Assembly: GCF_000003195.3 (NCBI RefSeq)
Contig: NC_012877.2
Coordinates: 24,509,838 to 24,573,837 of the forward strand
Direction: 5' to 3'
From: Sorghum bicolor
Lineage: Eukaryota; Streptophyta; Magnoliopsida; Poales; Poaceae
DNA: 64,000 nt
The translations under genes and the position numbers were made by a program. Of the stretch, positions 1 through 11,852 are shown in pieces. Below the pieces are notes generated by a model. The model made no database searches and was not told where the DNA came from. It saw only the letters and a program-made list of their open reading frames with translations. Position 1 is the stretch's first letter. Each line of letters opens with the position of its first letter.

Positions 1-795
1 CCTCGAAAGAGAAGAAAAAATGAGACGAGAGGTAAAAATGGACAAGTGTCCGACAGTAGAATTAGGGTACAAGATACCCACCTGAGAGGAAAGAAAAAGA
101 AAATATAGAGCATCTCATTCTCCCCAAAAGTTTCAAAAGAGCAAGGAAGGTTTGTATCCCCTCAAAAGAGCAAAAGTAGAATTAGACGTTCACCATTGTT
201 ATCACCATCATCACCATACACCATTCATTCACCACACATACACATCTTGATTTGACTTATTGACTTGTTCTTCTGGATCCATGGTTTGACTATGCAATAA
301 ATGTCTTGTAAGTATGTATTAGCTGTCTCCCACCTATGAGCTCCAAATATCAAAAGCCTTATTAGTGTAGGGTGAGAGAGAAGGCAATGTCACTATGCCT
401 CATACCAAAAATACCACATACTTTGAGAGAAGGCATACACCGTTACTGCCTTGTTAAGGATCCAGAAATACCACAAAAGAGAGACTAGAGAGAGTCATAC
501 AAGGAATCTCTGAGTTTTATTTGGAAATCTACAAAAACTCCAGAGCTATAGTTAATTAAAGAACAAGAGACATGGCACTTGACTAGACCGTTCTATCTTT
601 TAACTGCTCAAGACACAAGTGACGGTTGCAAGCCCCATGGTGGAAGGTAAAATGAGTAAGTTTAAATCTTAACAGTTTACCCTAGAAATGAGATATTGTT
701 TGAACGCATGTGTACCTTTAAGGCATGAAACCACTACAGAAACTCTTGAGTTCATCTTTTCTCAGGGACGAGCAAAGGTTAAGCTTGGGGGAGCT

Positions 796-2076
796 TGTTG
801 ACGGTCCTTAATGCTCACATTTAACCATCAACTAATCATGGAAAAGGATCCAAATGCAACTAACACCTACACTTAGGGTTTTATCTGACAGAATTCCATG
901 AGTTTGGGTGTTTGTCTATTTCTGCAGGGGGTTATCAGAAAATACGGAAGAAAGGCCCACACGTCGGGTTTACATAGAGATATTAACGTGCCGTGCAATT
1001 TTCTATCATCTAGAAGACTACAAAAGCCACGGGAACGAAGCAGAGGTCGAGAGGTCTCAGGGACAGGGCGCCCGCCCAAGTCCTTAGGGCGCCCGCCCAG
1101 CTACAGTGTCCAAATCGGGCCCGTTTCGCGTATTATGCTCCACCGACCTAAAGGATCAAGGAAAACCATGCGATCAATGTCGGTTTGATCTAATGACCCA
1201 GATTCATCTGAAAAGACTACATAACCAAGACCCTCTGGCCCCTGGTGATCATACCTCTTCTACAGAATCAAAGCTAGGGTTTCAATTCTTCATCCAAGTA
1301 GAGAGGATCCCTCTAGTTCTTCTAGTTCTACCTCTAGTTCATCTAGATCTAGTTCTAGTTCATCTAATTCTAGTTCTAGTTCATCTAGTTCTAGTTCTAG
1401 TTAGTTCTAGTTGTAATCTAGAAAATAGGGAGAGAGAAGAGGAGAACGGAGGAGGAGCCAGATCTGTCGGATCTTCCTCAACATTGTACTTTTGCAGCAA
1501 CTGGTTCGTTCTTCATCGTTCTCTAGGTTCTTCAATTCACAATTCCTGAGTTCTTTAATTACTTTTATTTACATTCAAGTTATTTATTGGATTCCCGCTT
1601 GCATCAAGTGCTCTAATCTTTGAAACATTAGAGTAGTAATTAATAGATTAGACGTGGTGTTTAGTCTTGCAATTACCTGAAATTGCACCCAATCCTGCGG
1701 ATTGTTGTGGTAGCCCTAGGGTAGTGACAGCCCTAACGGTCGACGTATTCCACCTCGTTCGGATCGGTGTTTGTAGGACCGTAGTCAGAGCTTCCTAGCC
1801 CCCTTCTCATCTCTTTCTGTGGTTAGTGTTCTGATGTCTCGAAATATATAATCTTGAAGTAATTCTTGATTCTTAGATCAACTAGAGAACTCTCATGAAA
1901 CTTCTTCTCTTCCCACCAAAAATAATTATATAGTTATCCTTGGGCGATCTTGATTCTTAATTAGTACACTCACGTTCCCTGAGGAAAATCGATACTCTAG
2001 AATACTCTCGGGTGAAGGCTACATCGGTATCCGTGTGCTTGCGGATTTTTTCTGTTTGCGTTTAAAATACCCAACA
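796..2076 (+). repeat. 3' LTR of element E
   Basis: Begins TGTTGACGGTCCTTAA directly after a purine tract and ends CCCAACA. It shares long blocks with the LTRs of A, H, J and K: the GACAGAATTCCA block, a pair of GGGCGCCCGCCC motifs (1066-1077 and 1087-1098), the ACCGACCTAAAGGATCAAGG block and the GCTTGCGGAT block near the end. The expected TATA box before the CAGACCCCCTGGCCCC-like stretch has decayed here to CTACATAA (about 1218). The 3' boundary is less certain than the 5' one because no partner LTR is present. Confidence 0.72.
1311..1412 (+). repeat. TCTAGT hexamer tandem repeat inside the E LTR
   Basis: About 100 bp of nearly uninterrupted TCTAGT units with occasional single-base changes (TTCTAGTTCATC spacing). 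It lies just downstream of the LTR promoter block, in a position where the A, H, J and K LTRs have no such array. An open frame runs through it but has only repeat-derived Leu/Val/Ser content and is not a gene. Confidence 0.85.
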
Positions 2077-2107
2077 TCAGACTTAGTGTAGACATTTCAG
2101 AAATGCT

Positions 2108-3517
2108 TGTTGACTCTTCTTAGTGTCACTACATAGGATTGTCAGTCCTTGGCACAACACTAGATGCTTGTGTGACACGAGAAGTGGCAAACGGTTTTAC
2201 CGCAAGCGGACGGTGGTCAATGTAGCACTTCACTAGGAGTATTCCACGTATCTTATTTTCCACGGGGAATGAGAAGTGGAATAACTAGACCAATTGAGTC
2301 ATCGGATGATGATCAAAGGGCTTAGGATTGGGTAGAGAGTTATTTCTAATATTTTACTTCTAGCTAAGCTATCCTAAGTATACTTGAGAGTTAACTCCCT
2401 TCCTACTGTGGCCGATAGGTGAAAAGGGTATGGCGAAACACTTCCCTAGGCTGCTACCATGCAGGCCAACTGTTATTTGCATCTTGCCTAACAACACACT
2501 AAAGAGAACTTCTAATGTCCAGCAGAGGCCTGTCACGCTGCGCTGCTGGCGTTCTTTAGATGCAACAAGAAGTCCACAAGGGCAGACTTAGTCTAGATAC
2601 CACGTCTACAATAATTCTACTACTTTAGATCCAGCTAAGGTTTCGAGCACTTCACACAAGGCAAAGCAATGTGCCAGATAGGCCAGTTGTATACCTAAAA
2701 TAAACTAATATAGAAAGTAAATACTGGATGTATTCAGATGAAAGGTAACTAGAAGGAAGACTTACTAGAAGTCAAGCATCCGCTGTGGCGCTCCTGGAAG
2801 AAGACTCCCGACAAGTCGGGACTCCTCCTCGGGGAACTCCTCACTCTCTTCCCTCCATTCTCACACTTAGCTAAGTGTAGCTCTTCCTAAGATACATCAT
2901 GATTAACTAGGCTCTCTAAGGGGGTATTTATAGGGGGAGATGGAGTAGGGGCTACTCCAGCACCATGTCAGCGATTCGTGTACTCCTTCTTCTCCATCGT
3001 TGGATCAAACTGACCTTGGAACCGCCATATGATCAATGTTTGGGAATTTCCATCACATGTTCATCATGGGGATGTCGGTGGGAGTGAACCGACTCAAGGT
3101 GGGCCCACATGGCAGGTCGGTCGACCACGCTATTGCCTCCATGTGAGTCCCACCACTCTTCTAGAAGATACTGATGTCGGTGGGAGTGTGGGCCTGGTGG
3201 GTCCCACCAAGTGTAGGTCGGCCAACCTACTCTTTGGGGGGTTGGCCCAACACCTTGCTCCACATGTTGTCCCCACTTGTCATCTCCAATGTTTTGTTGA
3301 TATGTGGTGGTTTTGGTTCTTCAACATCTTTGCTTCATTTGAGCTTGATCAGGCTTGATTAGTGGTTATTTGCACCTGCATCCAAATAATGACATGTACA
3401 TGTGGAACCAAGCGAATTGTACCTATGTCACTACTTAGTTGCCTGGTGTTATCCCCAAAACTTAATCTTTGTTGACGGTTTTAGTGGTCAAAAATCATAG
3501 TGAAAGTACCGTCAACA
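2108..3517 (-). repeat. 3' LTR of element F
   Basis: On the minus strand it starts TGTTGACGGTAC at 3517, directly after the purine tract, and ends GAGTCAACA at 2108. Length is about 1410 bp. A TATA box reads CTATAAATA on the minus strand at about 2925-2933. Unlike the other LTRs, the first 45 bp (3473-3517) form an inverted repeat: TGTTGACGGT pairs with ACCGTCAACA. The LTR also holds copies of the GGTCGACC-type motif (about 3116-3128) found in F's interior. Confidence 0.75.
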
Positions 3518-3678
3518 AGATCCCCCACACTTGAGTCTTTACTCGTCCTCGAGTAAAGGTTAGAGACAAGTTAAAGATCATGGTGCATATAGTTGTATTC
3601 AGGACATAGCTCATGCAAATGGGTTATGTGGTAAGTGTCTAGCAGATTTCCTTGAGAAGTTGATAAGAGGAACAGTAC
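3518..3678 (-). other. F interior: polypurine tract and 3' leader piece
   Basis: The minus strand reads GTGTGGGGGATCT up to the LTR start, a typical plus-strand primer tract (3518-3530). The rest (3531-3673) is non-coding F interior. It ends in AGTAC (3674-3678), the TSD made by element G; its other copy is at 20429-20433, after which F resumes. Confidence 0.7.
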
Positions 3679-4902
3679 TGTTGATATTTGGGAACGCAAT
3701 AAGGAATTGATCCGCAAGCGCACGGATATCGGTGAGCACTTCACCCGGGATGTTATCTAGAGTATCGTATTTATATTTTTACCACTAGGAGAAAGAGTGC
3801 ATCTGACTAACCCAGTCTATTACTCCTAACCTTTAGGCTACAAAGAATGATTCTCGATGTGAGTGATATATAGAGAAGACTACAACTGTAATATCTTTCT
3901 AACCTTGGTATGGATGATCTACTGTTCTATTGGGGAACCTTACGGAATCTAGACACCACAAAGGATGTTCAACCCGCACCTACAAACCCTATCCTTCCTG
4001 CTAACAAGATATGGTCTGCAAAGGTAACTCGGAAATGTCACGTTCCTCGCTACTACCACGGTCCAGCTAGTCAGGTAATATCTATGAGTATCCTAGCCCA
4101 AACACCACCTCTACGCTAGAGATGATTACTCTAAACTCTACGCGAAGAGATTAAAGTAAACTCATAAACCAAAGAACAATAAAACAAGAACTTACTAGTA
4201 TTTAGAAGTCGAAATACTGAAGAATCCTAGGAGCAAGCTTCGGGTTAGGAGAACTTGATCCCGTAGATACAACCTCAGAGTAGACACCGACAGGTCGGGC
4301 TTCCTCCGATCTACACCTCCACTCTATCTCTCTCAATCTAGTAGAAACTAGAAGATCTAATTCTACTCACATTGGATGGTAAGCCCTAAGTCTATTTAGA
4401 GGAGAGGTATTCCTTCGAGGGCTCCTCTCAACTCTATGATGAACTTGTCTCCTCCAGGGGCCAGGGGGTCTGCTTTTATAGTCCCCTCAGGTGAACGTGG
4501 GCCGTTGGATCAAGCCGACATTGATTGAACGGTTATCCTTGATCCTTTAGGTCGGTGGAACATGATCCACGAGTTTGGATGTGATTGGGCAGAACTCTTG
4601 GGCGGCCGCCCTAGGGAGGTGGGCAGGCGCCCTGCCCCCGAGCCCGATCGCCTTCCCGTTCGTTCCCGTGGGTTTTGAAGTCTTCTAGATGGTAGGAAAT
4701 TGCGCGGTGCGGTAATATCTCTATGTAATTCCGACATGTGTGCCTTTCTTCCCTATTTCCTGATAACCCCCTGCAGAAACAGATAAACAACAAAACTCGT
4801 GGAATTCTGTCAGATCAAACCCTAATTCTAGGTGTTGTTTGTGTATTGATCCTTTCTCTTGTTTATTTGTTAATTAAAATTGATACTTAAGAACCCTCAA
4901 CA
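3679..4902 (-). repeat. 3' LTR of element G
   Basis: Minus-strand start TGTTGAGGGTTCTTAAG at 4902 follows a purine tract (AAGTATGGGGGTATT, 4903-4917); the end is at 3679 (CAAATATCAACA). It is close to the 5' LTR (19239-20428), with differences such as a piece at about 4190-4205 and a GC-rich piece at about 4608-4632 that are absent in the 5' LTR. The minus-strand TATA box is CTATAAAAGC at about 4472-4481. Confidence 0.9.
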
Positions 4903-5538
4903 AATACCCCCATACTTAGGCTTTTACTCGTCCTCGAGAAAAGGATGGTTAAGAAAAATATCTGGGGTTAAAACATTGTAAAACATTCTCTTCATACCTG
5001 TAGGGTGTTGTAAAAATTCACTGTATACCATAGTCAGGGAAATATATGATCAAGAGTAGAGATCCTTTCTTCCTTTCAATCCTCTTACTTGGAGTTTTTG
5101 TATATTTTTGAAAAGAAATTTAGCATACCTTTTATCCTCATAGGTTCTCTCAGGTAACTCTTTATCTTTTATATATCTCACTGAGGCTGTTTTAATTTGC
5201 AAAAATTCTCAAGCATTTTTACCTTGCATTTATTGCCTGATCAAAATGGGATCCGAGGAGAAGAATGCCATACTCTTAGATCAAAGGCTTTGGAAATGAA
5301 AAACTTGTCAACTCTTCCTGGCATATTGCTTATTAGAGGGACCATGGGCTATCATTTTCTTTTTCTTCGTTCTCTCTTTTTTTAAGTGGATACCGAGGTA
5401 CCCCTAATTCTACTCCCGGACACTTGTCCATTTTTTCTGCGAGGTTATCGAGCACTTGCTCCTTTTTATTTCCTCGAAATATCCTTATTTTTGCATAGCC
5501 CATGCCTCTAATGCAATAACAATTTGGAAGAGTGAATC
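4903..5538 (-). other. G interior, 3' non-coding region
   Basis: This follows the G pol gene after removal of L. It includes the purine tract next to the LTR and no credible coding frame. It ends with GAATC (5534-5538), the left copy of the TSD created by element L. Confidence 0.65.
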
Positions 5539-7991
5539 TGTAACATCTTGAATACGTTTATTGCGTTAGAAGTGTAAAGTGGCAAAATAATAATAATTGT
5601 AATTTTATCCATCACTCAAATGAATGATCAGAGATTTCAGATGCGCAGAGCTCGTCGAATGCTTTCAGTTGCACTACTCATATGTATTGTTTGGAATTTG
5701 GATCATGGAGATATAAATTTCAGAAGTTTAAAGAAATAAAAAATAAATAGGACCTTGTTACTGTAGCATGACGCTACAGTGCCGCGCCACTACAATACCC
5801 GTGGTGGCCTTTTATATCCTCCTCCAAGGCCTTTAGGTTTAATCCATAGCTTTTCATATTCAGGATAAAAAAAGAGGAGAGGGGAGAAAAGAGAAAGGGG
5901 AAGAGGGAAGGGGAGAATAGTGCCTAGGGTTTTGCCGCCGCCGTCGGTCATCCGTGGTGGTCGTTCTTCCTCCCGTGGAATATACGGTTCGGTTCTACCT
6001 TGTATCTTGGCTGTCCCAATGATCCACCATGTCCCTTTTGCAGTCCATGAGGGCTTAGCCATGTTTGGCGTAGATCGGAATAACAAGACTTTTGTGGCGG
6101 CAAGGATCGTGGCGAGTTGGATCGGAGATGATGGAAAGGTGAAGAGGCGGAGAAGAAGGAGTAGACGCCGAGAGTTTCGGCGTCGTGCTCGCTGTGGTTC
6201 TCTAGGTGAGAAGCCAAATATTAATCCCCTTCATCTGATCAAGTTTTGCGGATTAAATCGCTTATTTGGGATTGGGTTTAGTGGAGAAATTCTCGAAGTC
6301 ATTTACGTTCATGTTCTGAAATTCTCGTCAGACTGAGCAGTCCATGTTCATCGTAATGTTAGGGCATTTTAGAGTCTTTAATAATTTTTGGGTCTGTGGA
6401 CAAAGTTGTAGAGGACTTCAATATATTTCTTTGGACGCCAAGAATTCTATCATAGCAGTTATAATTTGTGAGATATCGAGTTTTCAATCTGACTGGTTTC
6501 CAGTGACGAAAATCTGGACAGTTTTGGATCTAAGCAGTTTTTGACCCTGTTAATTAAATAATTAGGTCTTTGATTATTAACAAAGGTTTTAGGATTTTTG
6601 TTAAGCTTTCTAGATTGGTAAAGTTTGTAACTTTTGAATCAGTATATCTCCTGTTATGAATTTTTGAAGTTTGATGTTCTGCTTTGAAGGTCAGAAATAT
6701 TCAGTTGTGTTCGATGGTTAATTATACCATCTTGCAGATCTTTGATGCAAAACCTTACAATAAAAAAGTTGTATATAACAGAGTTTTACATGATTTGATA
6801 AATTGTGGTAATTTTTGGATGAGTATTCTGAAGTATATGAAAAAGAGAAGAGTCGGTGCTGCTGTCTTGATCGGTAGCGCAAACGGTAGAGGCTTGAATG
6901 TCGGGTTTGGGGCGCTTTAGTGCGTATTTGTTCTTACTCTTGCTTGTATGTTGGTGTATGTACTAATTAGTATTTGTGATCAGGTGGTAGCACTTCGGAA
7001 CATCGCTAGTGCTTTTGTTCTCCTTCGGTAAAGAGGCAAGTGAATGTAGCGGTGGTTTGCTACCGTTTTGGCTTGTTATTTTTATCACCTACAGTTTATT
7101 GTCTATAAGAATGTCACCTCTCTCATATCTAAAATTTATGATTTGGGTATATTTAGTCATAGTTAAATTATGGTCTTATTTAAGTACTTATGGTGATGGT
7201 ATTATTTTATATTGTTATTTGTGGCTAGCCCGCAAACCTGAATTTTAAGTTGGAGTATCATTGGTGATTATTAATTTTATTGCAACATGCCAAGTGCATT
7301 GCATCATTCATTGGCATTGGAAGTTATGTCTTGACATATGGTCATGACTGTACCGGTACGCATCATGGGATGCAGCTCCACACCTTGTTGGGTGTGCAGG
7401 CAGGAGACATATGCATTGCATTCATATGCATTCATGAGAAGTATGTTATTGAAGGGATTTTATCCACGTTATTATGAAGCTCTGTATTATTGGCTATGTT
7501 CCAAATTGGAAGACTGTTACATTAGTATGATATTTTGTCAATTGGGAACATCATATTAAATTGATGTTAATTCAAATTGTGGTTTAAATAGCTTGTCAAA
7601 ACAAGTTCGCTTGCTGAGATGTTTCATCTCACCCTTGCTTTATTCAATCCAGGTACTTGATGCTTACTTGGAAGGGAACGGAATTAGCTGCACGTCACAC
7701 ACTTATTCATTTAGAGACCTTGTGTTTTAATAAATAATAATTTGGTTTGCTTATTGGTTTTGAAGGCGATTGTTAAAGTGTGGGTGTTAAACTTAATTCT
7801 TGTTGAAGTAACTTATTTGCGTTAGGATGTTCATTAATCCTAGTTTGGTATTTCAGTATTTTTTATATTTTATTCTTCTGCTTGCTATAAATACAAAGAA
7901 GATGCTGCCAAATTGTTTATTGGTTGTGTGCAGCTGTTGTTTGTGTAGTCTAGTAGCATCCCGGTGTATTTGTGGTTTTCGGGGTGTTACA
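5539..7991 (+). repeat. 5' LTR of element L
   Basis: 2453 bp, ending at TGTTACA just before the primer site. Compared with the 3' LTR it has about 90 extra bases (about 5977-6067) and lacks a short duplication present in the 3' copy (13589-13625). Elsewhere the two copies differ by few substitutions, which indicates a recent insertion. Short open frames inside (for example about 5920-6336) occur in both LTR copies and resemble no protein I know. Confidence 0.92.
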
Positions 7992-10900
7992 GTTGGTATC
8001 AAAGCCAGGTTTTAGATTCTCGGAAAAAAGTAAGATTTAAAATTACACACTTGCACATGTAAGTTGGGTATGGATTTATATGTTAGGCATACCTTTTGAT
8101 GCTAAGGTATTTGTTTTTCTTATGTATCCATATGCCTATGTTACATATCATTGCTATTGTTAACTTTAAGTCATGTGTAAATTTTATAGGCTTTGTTTAC
8201 CTAATTTTTATTTGTTGTTGCCATATCTTGTATATATTAAATATGATCTAGTGCATATTAGTTATTCTTACAAGTACAAACTTGACAAGTTTTGTCGCTA
8301 TGATGTTTTGCATAAGTGTACCTTTAAAGTATTGTAGTTTTATGTGCTTGAGTAGCGAAGATGATGAATGTTCTTTATGTTTTGTTGATAGCAAAAGATC
8401 TTGGAACCTCGTAGAGTAGCTATAGTTTAGTAGTACAGATGGGCGGAGTGGAGGGCCCCCACAATGCTTTTTCTGCACTACTATGTGAGGGTTTTCTGAG
8501 AGATAGGTAGCGACCCAACTATCTGTATTCGAAGAAAATAGTTGAGTGACGGGTGGATTGGCCCCCATGCCGTGCACTCTAGCTATTCTCTCTCGACATA
8601 TTGATTGGTGGGACGTTGTGTGACTTGCCCTATATGTTCATGTTGTGATGTATAAACCTAAGCCTAGAATGGTGTAGGTTATGCCATGGTGCAGTTGTAA
8701 CCTTACACAGGTCATAGTGATTCAGTGATAGAAGTGCATATTAAGAGTTACATGTGGTTTGAGGGTTATATGCAATCATGTGTTTTTTTTGTCGAGTGCA
8801 TGCTGGTTATCTAATTAATTTCTAGTGTCCAAGTATGTGAGCTTACCCTTGTAATGCTTGGGTGAAGTGTTTGCTTGAAGACATGATTTTACTGTGTTCT
8901 AGGTCATGACTACTTTATTATAAGTTGCTTTAAAGTTGTCGTTTTTATTTTGAGTAGGATTTGGGTTTACTAAGCGGAGAAGTGCCTGAACTCTAGAAGT
9001 CATATTTGTTGCTAGTGCATGAATAGATATTTAGAAGAGTTGGTTAAATTAGTATTCATGATTCCATAAGCGTTTATCCTTAACATGATGTTCATGTTCT
9101 TTAAAAATGTGAAGTTGTCTCACTTCATTCCTTAGCCGTGGCTATTGTTTGACTGAACTGATCTAATTCTTTATGTGCATGCTTAATATGTCATCTTCAA
9201 CTTACTTACATGATTTGGTTGAATTAGTCCTTGTAGATGGCTTCTTGGGTTTGCAAGTCATTTTTTTACTTGTGTGGTATTTATCTTTGTAGGTCATACA
9301 TATGTTGTCTGTGTTTAGTGTTGTTCTAGAATTCATGGACGAATTCTTTTTAGTGTATGTTAAGAAGCACAAAGTGGTAAATGGTCCAATGAGAGTTTTT
9401 TGAGTTGCAAAAAAAATATCCAATGCCCGGATGGATGATTAGAGACCATAGTTGCGTAGAGCTCGATGAACTCTTTCTGTTCGACTTCACGCGTTGTTTG
9501 GAGATTGATTTGCTCAACTAGGGCTGATACAGTATTTATGGAAGGGAAATATATAGTAGACCATCAATAAATCGTGCTACGGTATCATAGTTGGCCGTAT
9601 TGCGAGCGTTTCTGGTGACTTTTCACCTATGTCTCTTCTTTTCCTTTTTTCCTTGCCCCTAATCCTCCTAGGACTCCCATTTCTTTTTCTAAGACTTTGG
9701 ATTCATGTTGTCTGCTGCTGCCATTGACTAACCAGAGAAGGGAGGAATGATAGAGAAAATAAGAAAGACAAGTGAATGAGAAAAAAGGGATTGCACAAAC
9801 CCTAAGTTTTTTTTATTGCATAATCTAGGTGAGATGAATCTTATTTAACCCCCTTGCTTTGGATTAGATTTATACCCTGGTTTTTTTTGTTAGATTAGAT
9901 GGGGTAGTTCTCATCAGTGATCATGTCCACATCCTGAGAATTTATGAGGTTGTGTAGTCTGTGTTCATTGCCATCTTTATTTTTGTTACAGGCCGAATTG
10001 GCCAAACCATTGAACACCAAATTTAAAGATATTTTCTTTAACCATCTGTAAAATTTCATGATTTTAGGCTATGTGGTTTGAGATTTTTTTTACTATAGTT
10101 GTTGCCGTTTCCATGTTGTTCTAGATAGTAATAGATTGATCCAGTTTTTGTCAATGCTAAAGGTCAAATCAGTCTTTATAATGAATACCAAAGTTGTAGT
10201 GTTTTTTACTATCTTTCCAATGGTGTATGATTCAGTGTCATATCTGAAATATAAATTTAGATTTATGCTTTTGAATTGAGTTTGTGATTTCTGATGTCAA
10301 ATTCTGTGTTCGATGTTACTACCTTAACTAGAACATCTTGATGATTTTTACTGAAAGTATCTATAGAACAAACGTTCTGTATAAGACAATTTTACATGAT
10401 AGAGGTAAAGTTTCATAATTGTTGGTCAAGTGTTTTATAGTAGATATCAATATTATTTTGGTGACTATTAGAATTTAGGACAAATTTCATTTTTCTGAAT
10501 TCAACTCAGTTTAGGTATGCTTAAATTCAGAATAAAAACATTGTGTCTTCATAAAAACTATAAACCTTGTTTTGTAGTTTTCAAATATTCATTTGTTTAC
10601 TATCATTGCTTTTGAAAACTAAAGATACATAAATATCAAAAGGTTATGCTGCTGTTAGCCAAAAATAGTGTTGGTCATTTTGTTTTTCTCAATGGGTTGG
10701 AGTGTAGTGATGCATTACTTGTTATTCATATATGTTCATGTTTGTGCCTATAAGATAGACAAAATTGTAGGTTGCACCATTGTTTCGGTTTGTTTTGTTT
10801 GTTTGGCAAATTTGCCAAGCTTGATATAGTGTTTGTCCCAATGGGGAGTAGCTAAGGTCACACCTGACCCTTTGATATGTGCATGGTTGTCATGCTAGTT

Positions 10901-11852
10901 GGTCTCGTTCCATGAGGAAAAAGTTTTGAGGTGAAAGGAAGCAAGTGTTTTGTCTTCACTCATAGATGGGCACATAGTCTATGGTGTATTAACAAGAACT
11001 AGTTTTGGCACGAAGTTCTGTTTCGTAGTTCATGGTGCCACCTCAAGCTACTAGTTGGTTTGAGGCAAATGTTGACCCATGGAATCAGTGATCATCAGTT
11101 GCTTGATGGTTGTTCTAACCAGAAGTTTGGTAATGTCCTCTAGGCAAATTAAATGTGATATACAATCTTATCATTGATTGTTCCCTGGATGTTTCTTTGT
11201 CAAGTAATTGGAGCACGTAGGAGGATTATGTCTAGCTCCTAGCTAGTTTATTCCAGTCGAGCCTATGAAATTTCTTAGTTTGTTTCTTTTATCAAGGAAT
11301 GAAAGGTCTAGTGGCTTGATCATTTAATCGAGAAAGGCAGGAGACATTTTTTTATGGGCCACTTTAAGCTTGTCTTAGAAATAACCTATGTGTTTGTTAA
11401 GGCGGCATTTTGTCATCTTGTTCTTTGTCATTGTAGGGAAGTTTGACAACTGTGGTGGATTTTTTTTACATGTCAGTTTGCTGCTGTATGAAGAGCCATC
11501 AAAGTAAGAAAGTGTGGCCTTAGATTTTTTTATAACCTTTATGCTATTAGAATATCCTTATTGAGACCATGAGTTTGAGTTCAAGCATTGACTATTCATA
11601 GATGATCGAAATTTCCGAGTTGAGTGTCCCAGTGCATATATATATATGAGTGTCATTCGTTGGTGTTTGTGTTTTTGTTTGAAGTGCTTTTTACTGGGTA
11701 TCCAGATCAAAAGTATTCTCAGTAGTAGTTCCTTGCTTCATAGCACGAGATCTTGGCCATGTTACAAGTGCATCCTTTTGAGAAGAGTCTTATACTTTTA
11801 GTTTGCTTATAATTGGAGGAATTCGGGGACGAATTCTTTTAAGGTGGTAGAA
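7992..11852 (+). other. L interior, non-coding, with an old LTR-like segment
   Basis: No gag, pol or other recognisable protein is encoded. From about 9330 to 10560 the sequence follows the LTR of the same element in order but with many substitutions: a GACGAATTCTTTTTAG motif at about 9339, a GCGTAGAGCTCG block near 9455, a TCTAGGTGAGA block near 9824, a CAAAGTTGTAG block near 10189 and an ACAATTTTACATGAT block near 10387. The remainder (10600-11840) shows no feature I can name. The purine tract region before the 3' LTR is about 11833-11852. Confidence 0.55.
7994..8011 (+). other. Primer binding site of element L (tRNA-iMet type)
   Basis: TGGTATCAAAGCCAGG begins two bases after the LTR. The TGGTATC start matches the complement of the initiator-Met tRNA 3' end, with a change from the usual TGGTATCAGAGC. 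Confidence 0.75.

Larger units (their letters stand above)
1..2076 (+). mobile_element. Element E: 3' part of an Athila-like LTR retrotransposon
   Basis: Only the 3' non-coding interior (1-795) and the 3' LTR are inside the window. The interior matches, in order and by eye, the segment before the 3' LTR of element A (about 47100-47930), including text on either side of a polypurine tract at about 783-793 (GCTTGGGGGAG). No coding region is visible here. The 5 bases after the LTR are TCAGA (2077-2081); the matching TSD lies to the left of the window and cannot be checked. Confidence 0.75.

Noticed and set aside
1106..1549. A 147-codon plus-strand frame
   Set aside because: It lies in the E LTR and runs through the TCTAGT array; its composition is repeat-driven and its counterpart frames in other LTRs are not conserved.
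5920..6336. A 138-codon frame in the L 5' LTR
   Set aside because: The 3' LTR copy has an indel and a different start, the frame ends on both sides within the LTR, and no domain is visible.
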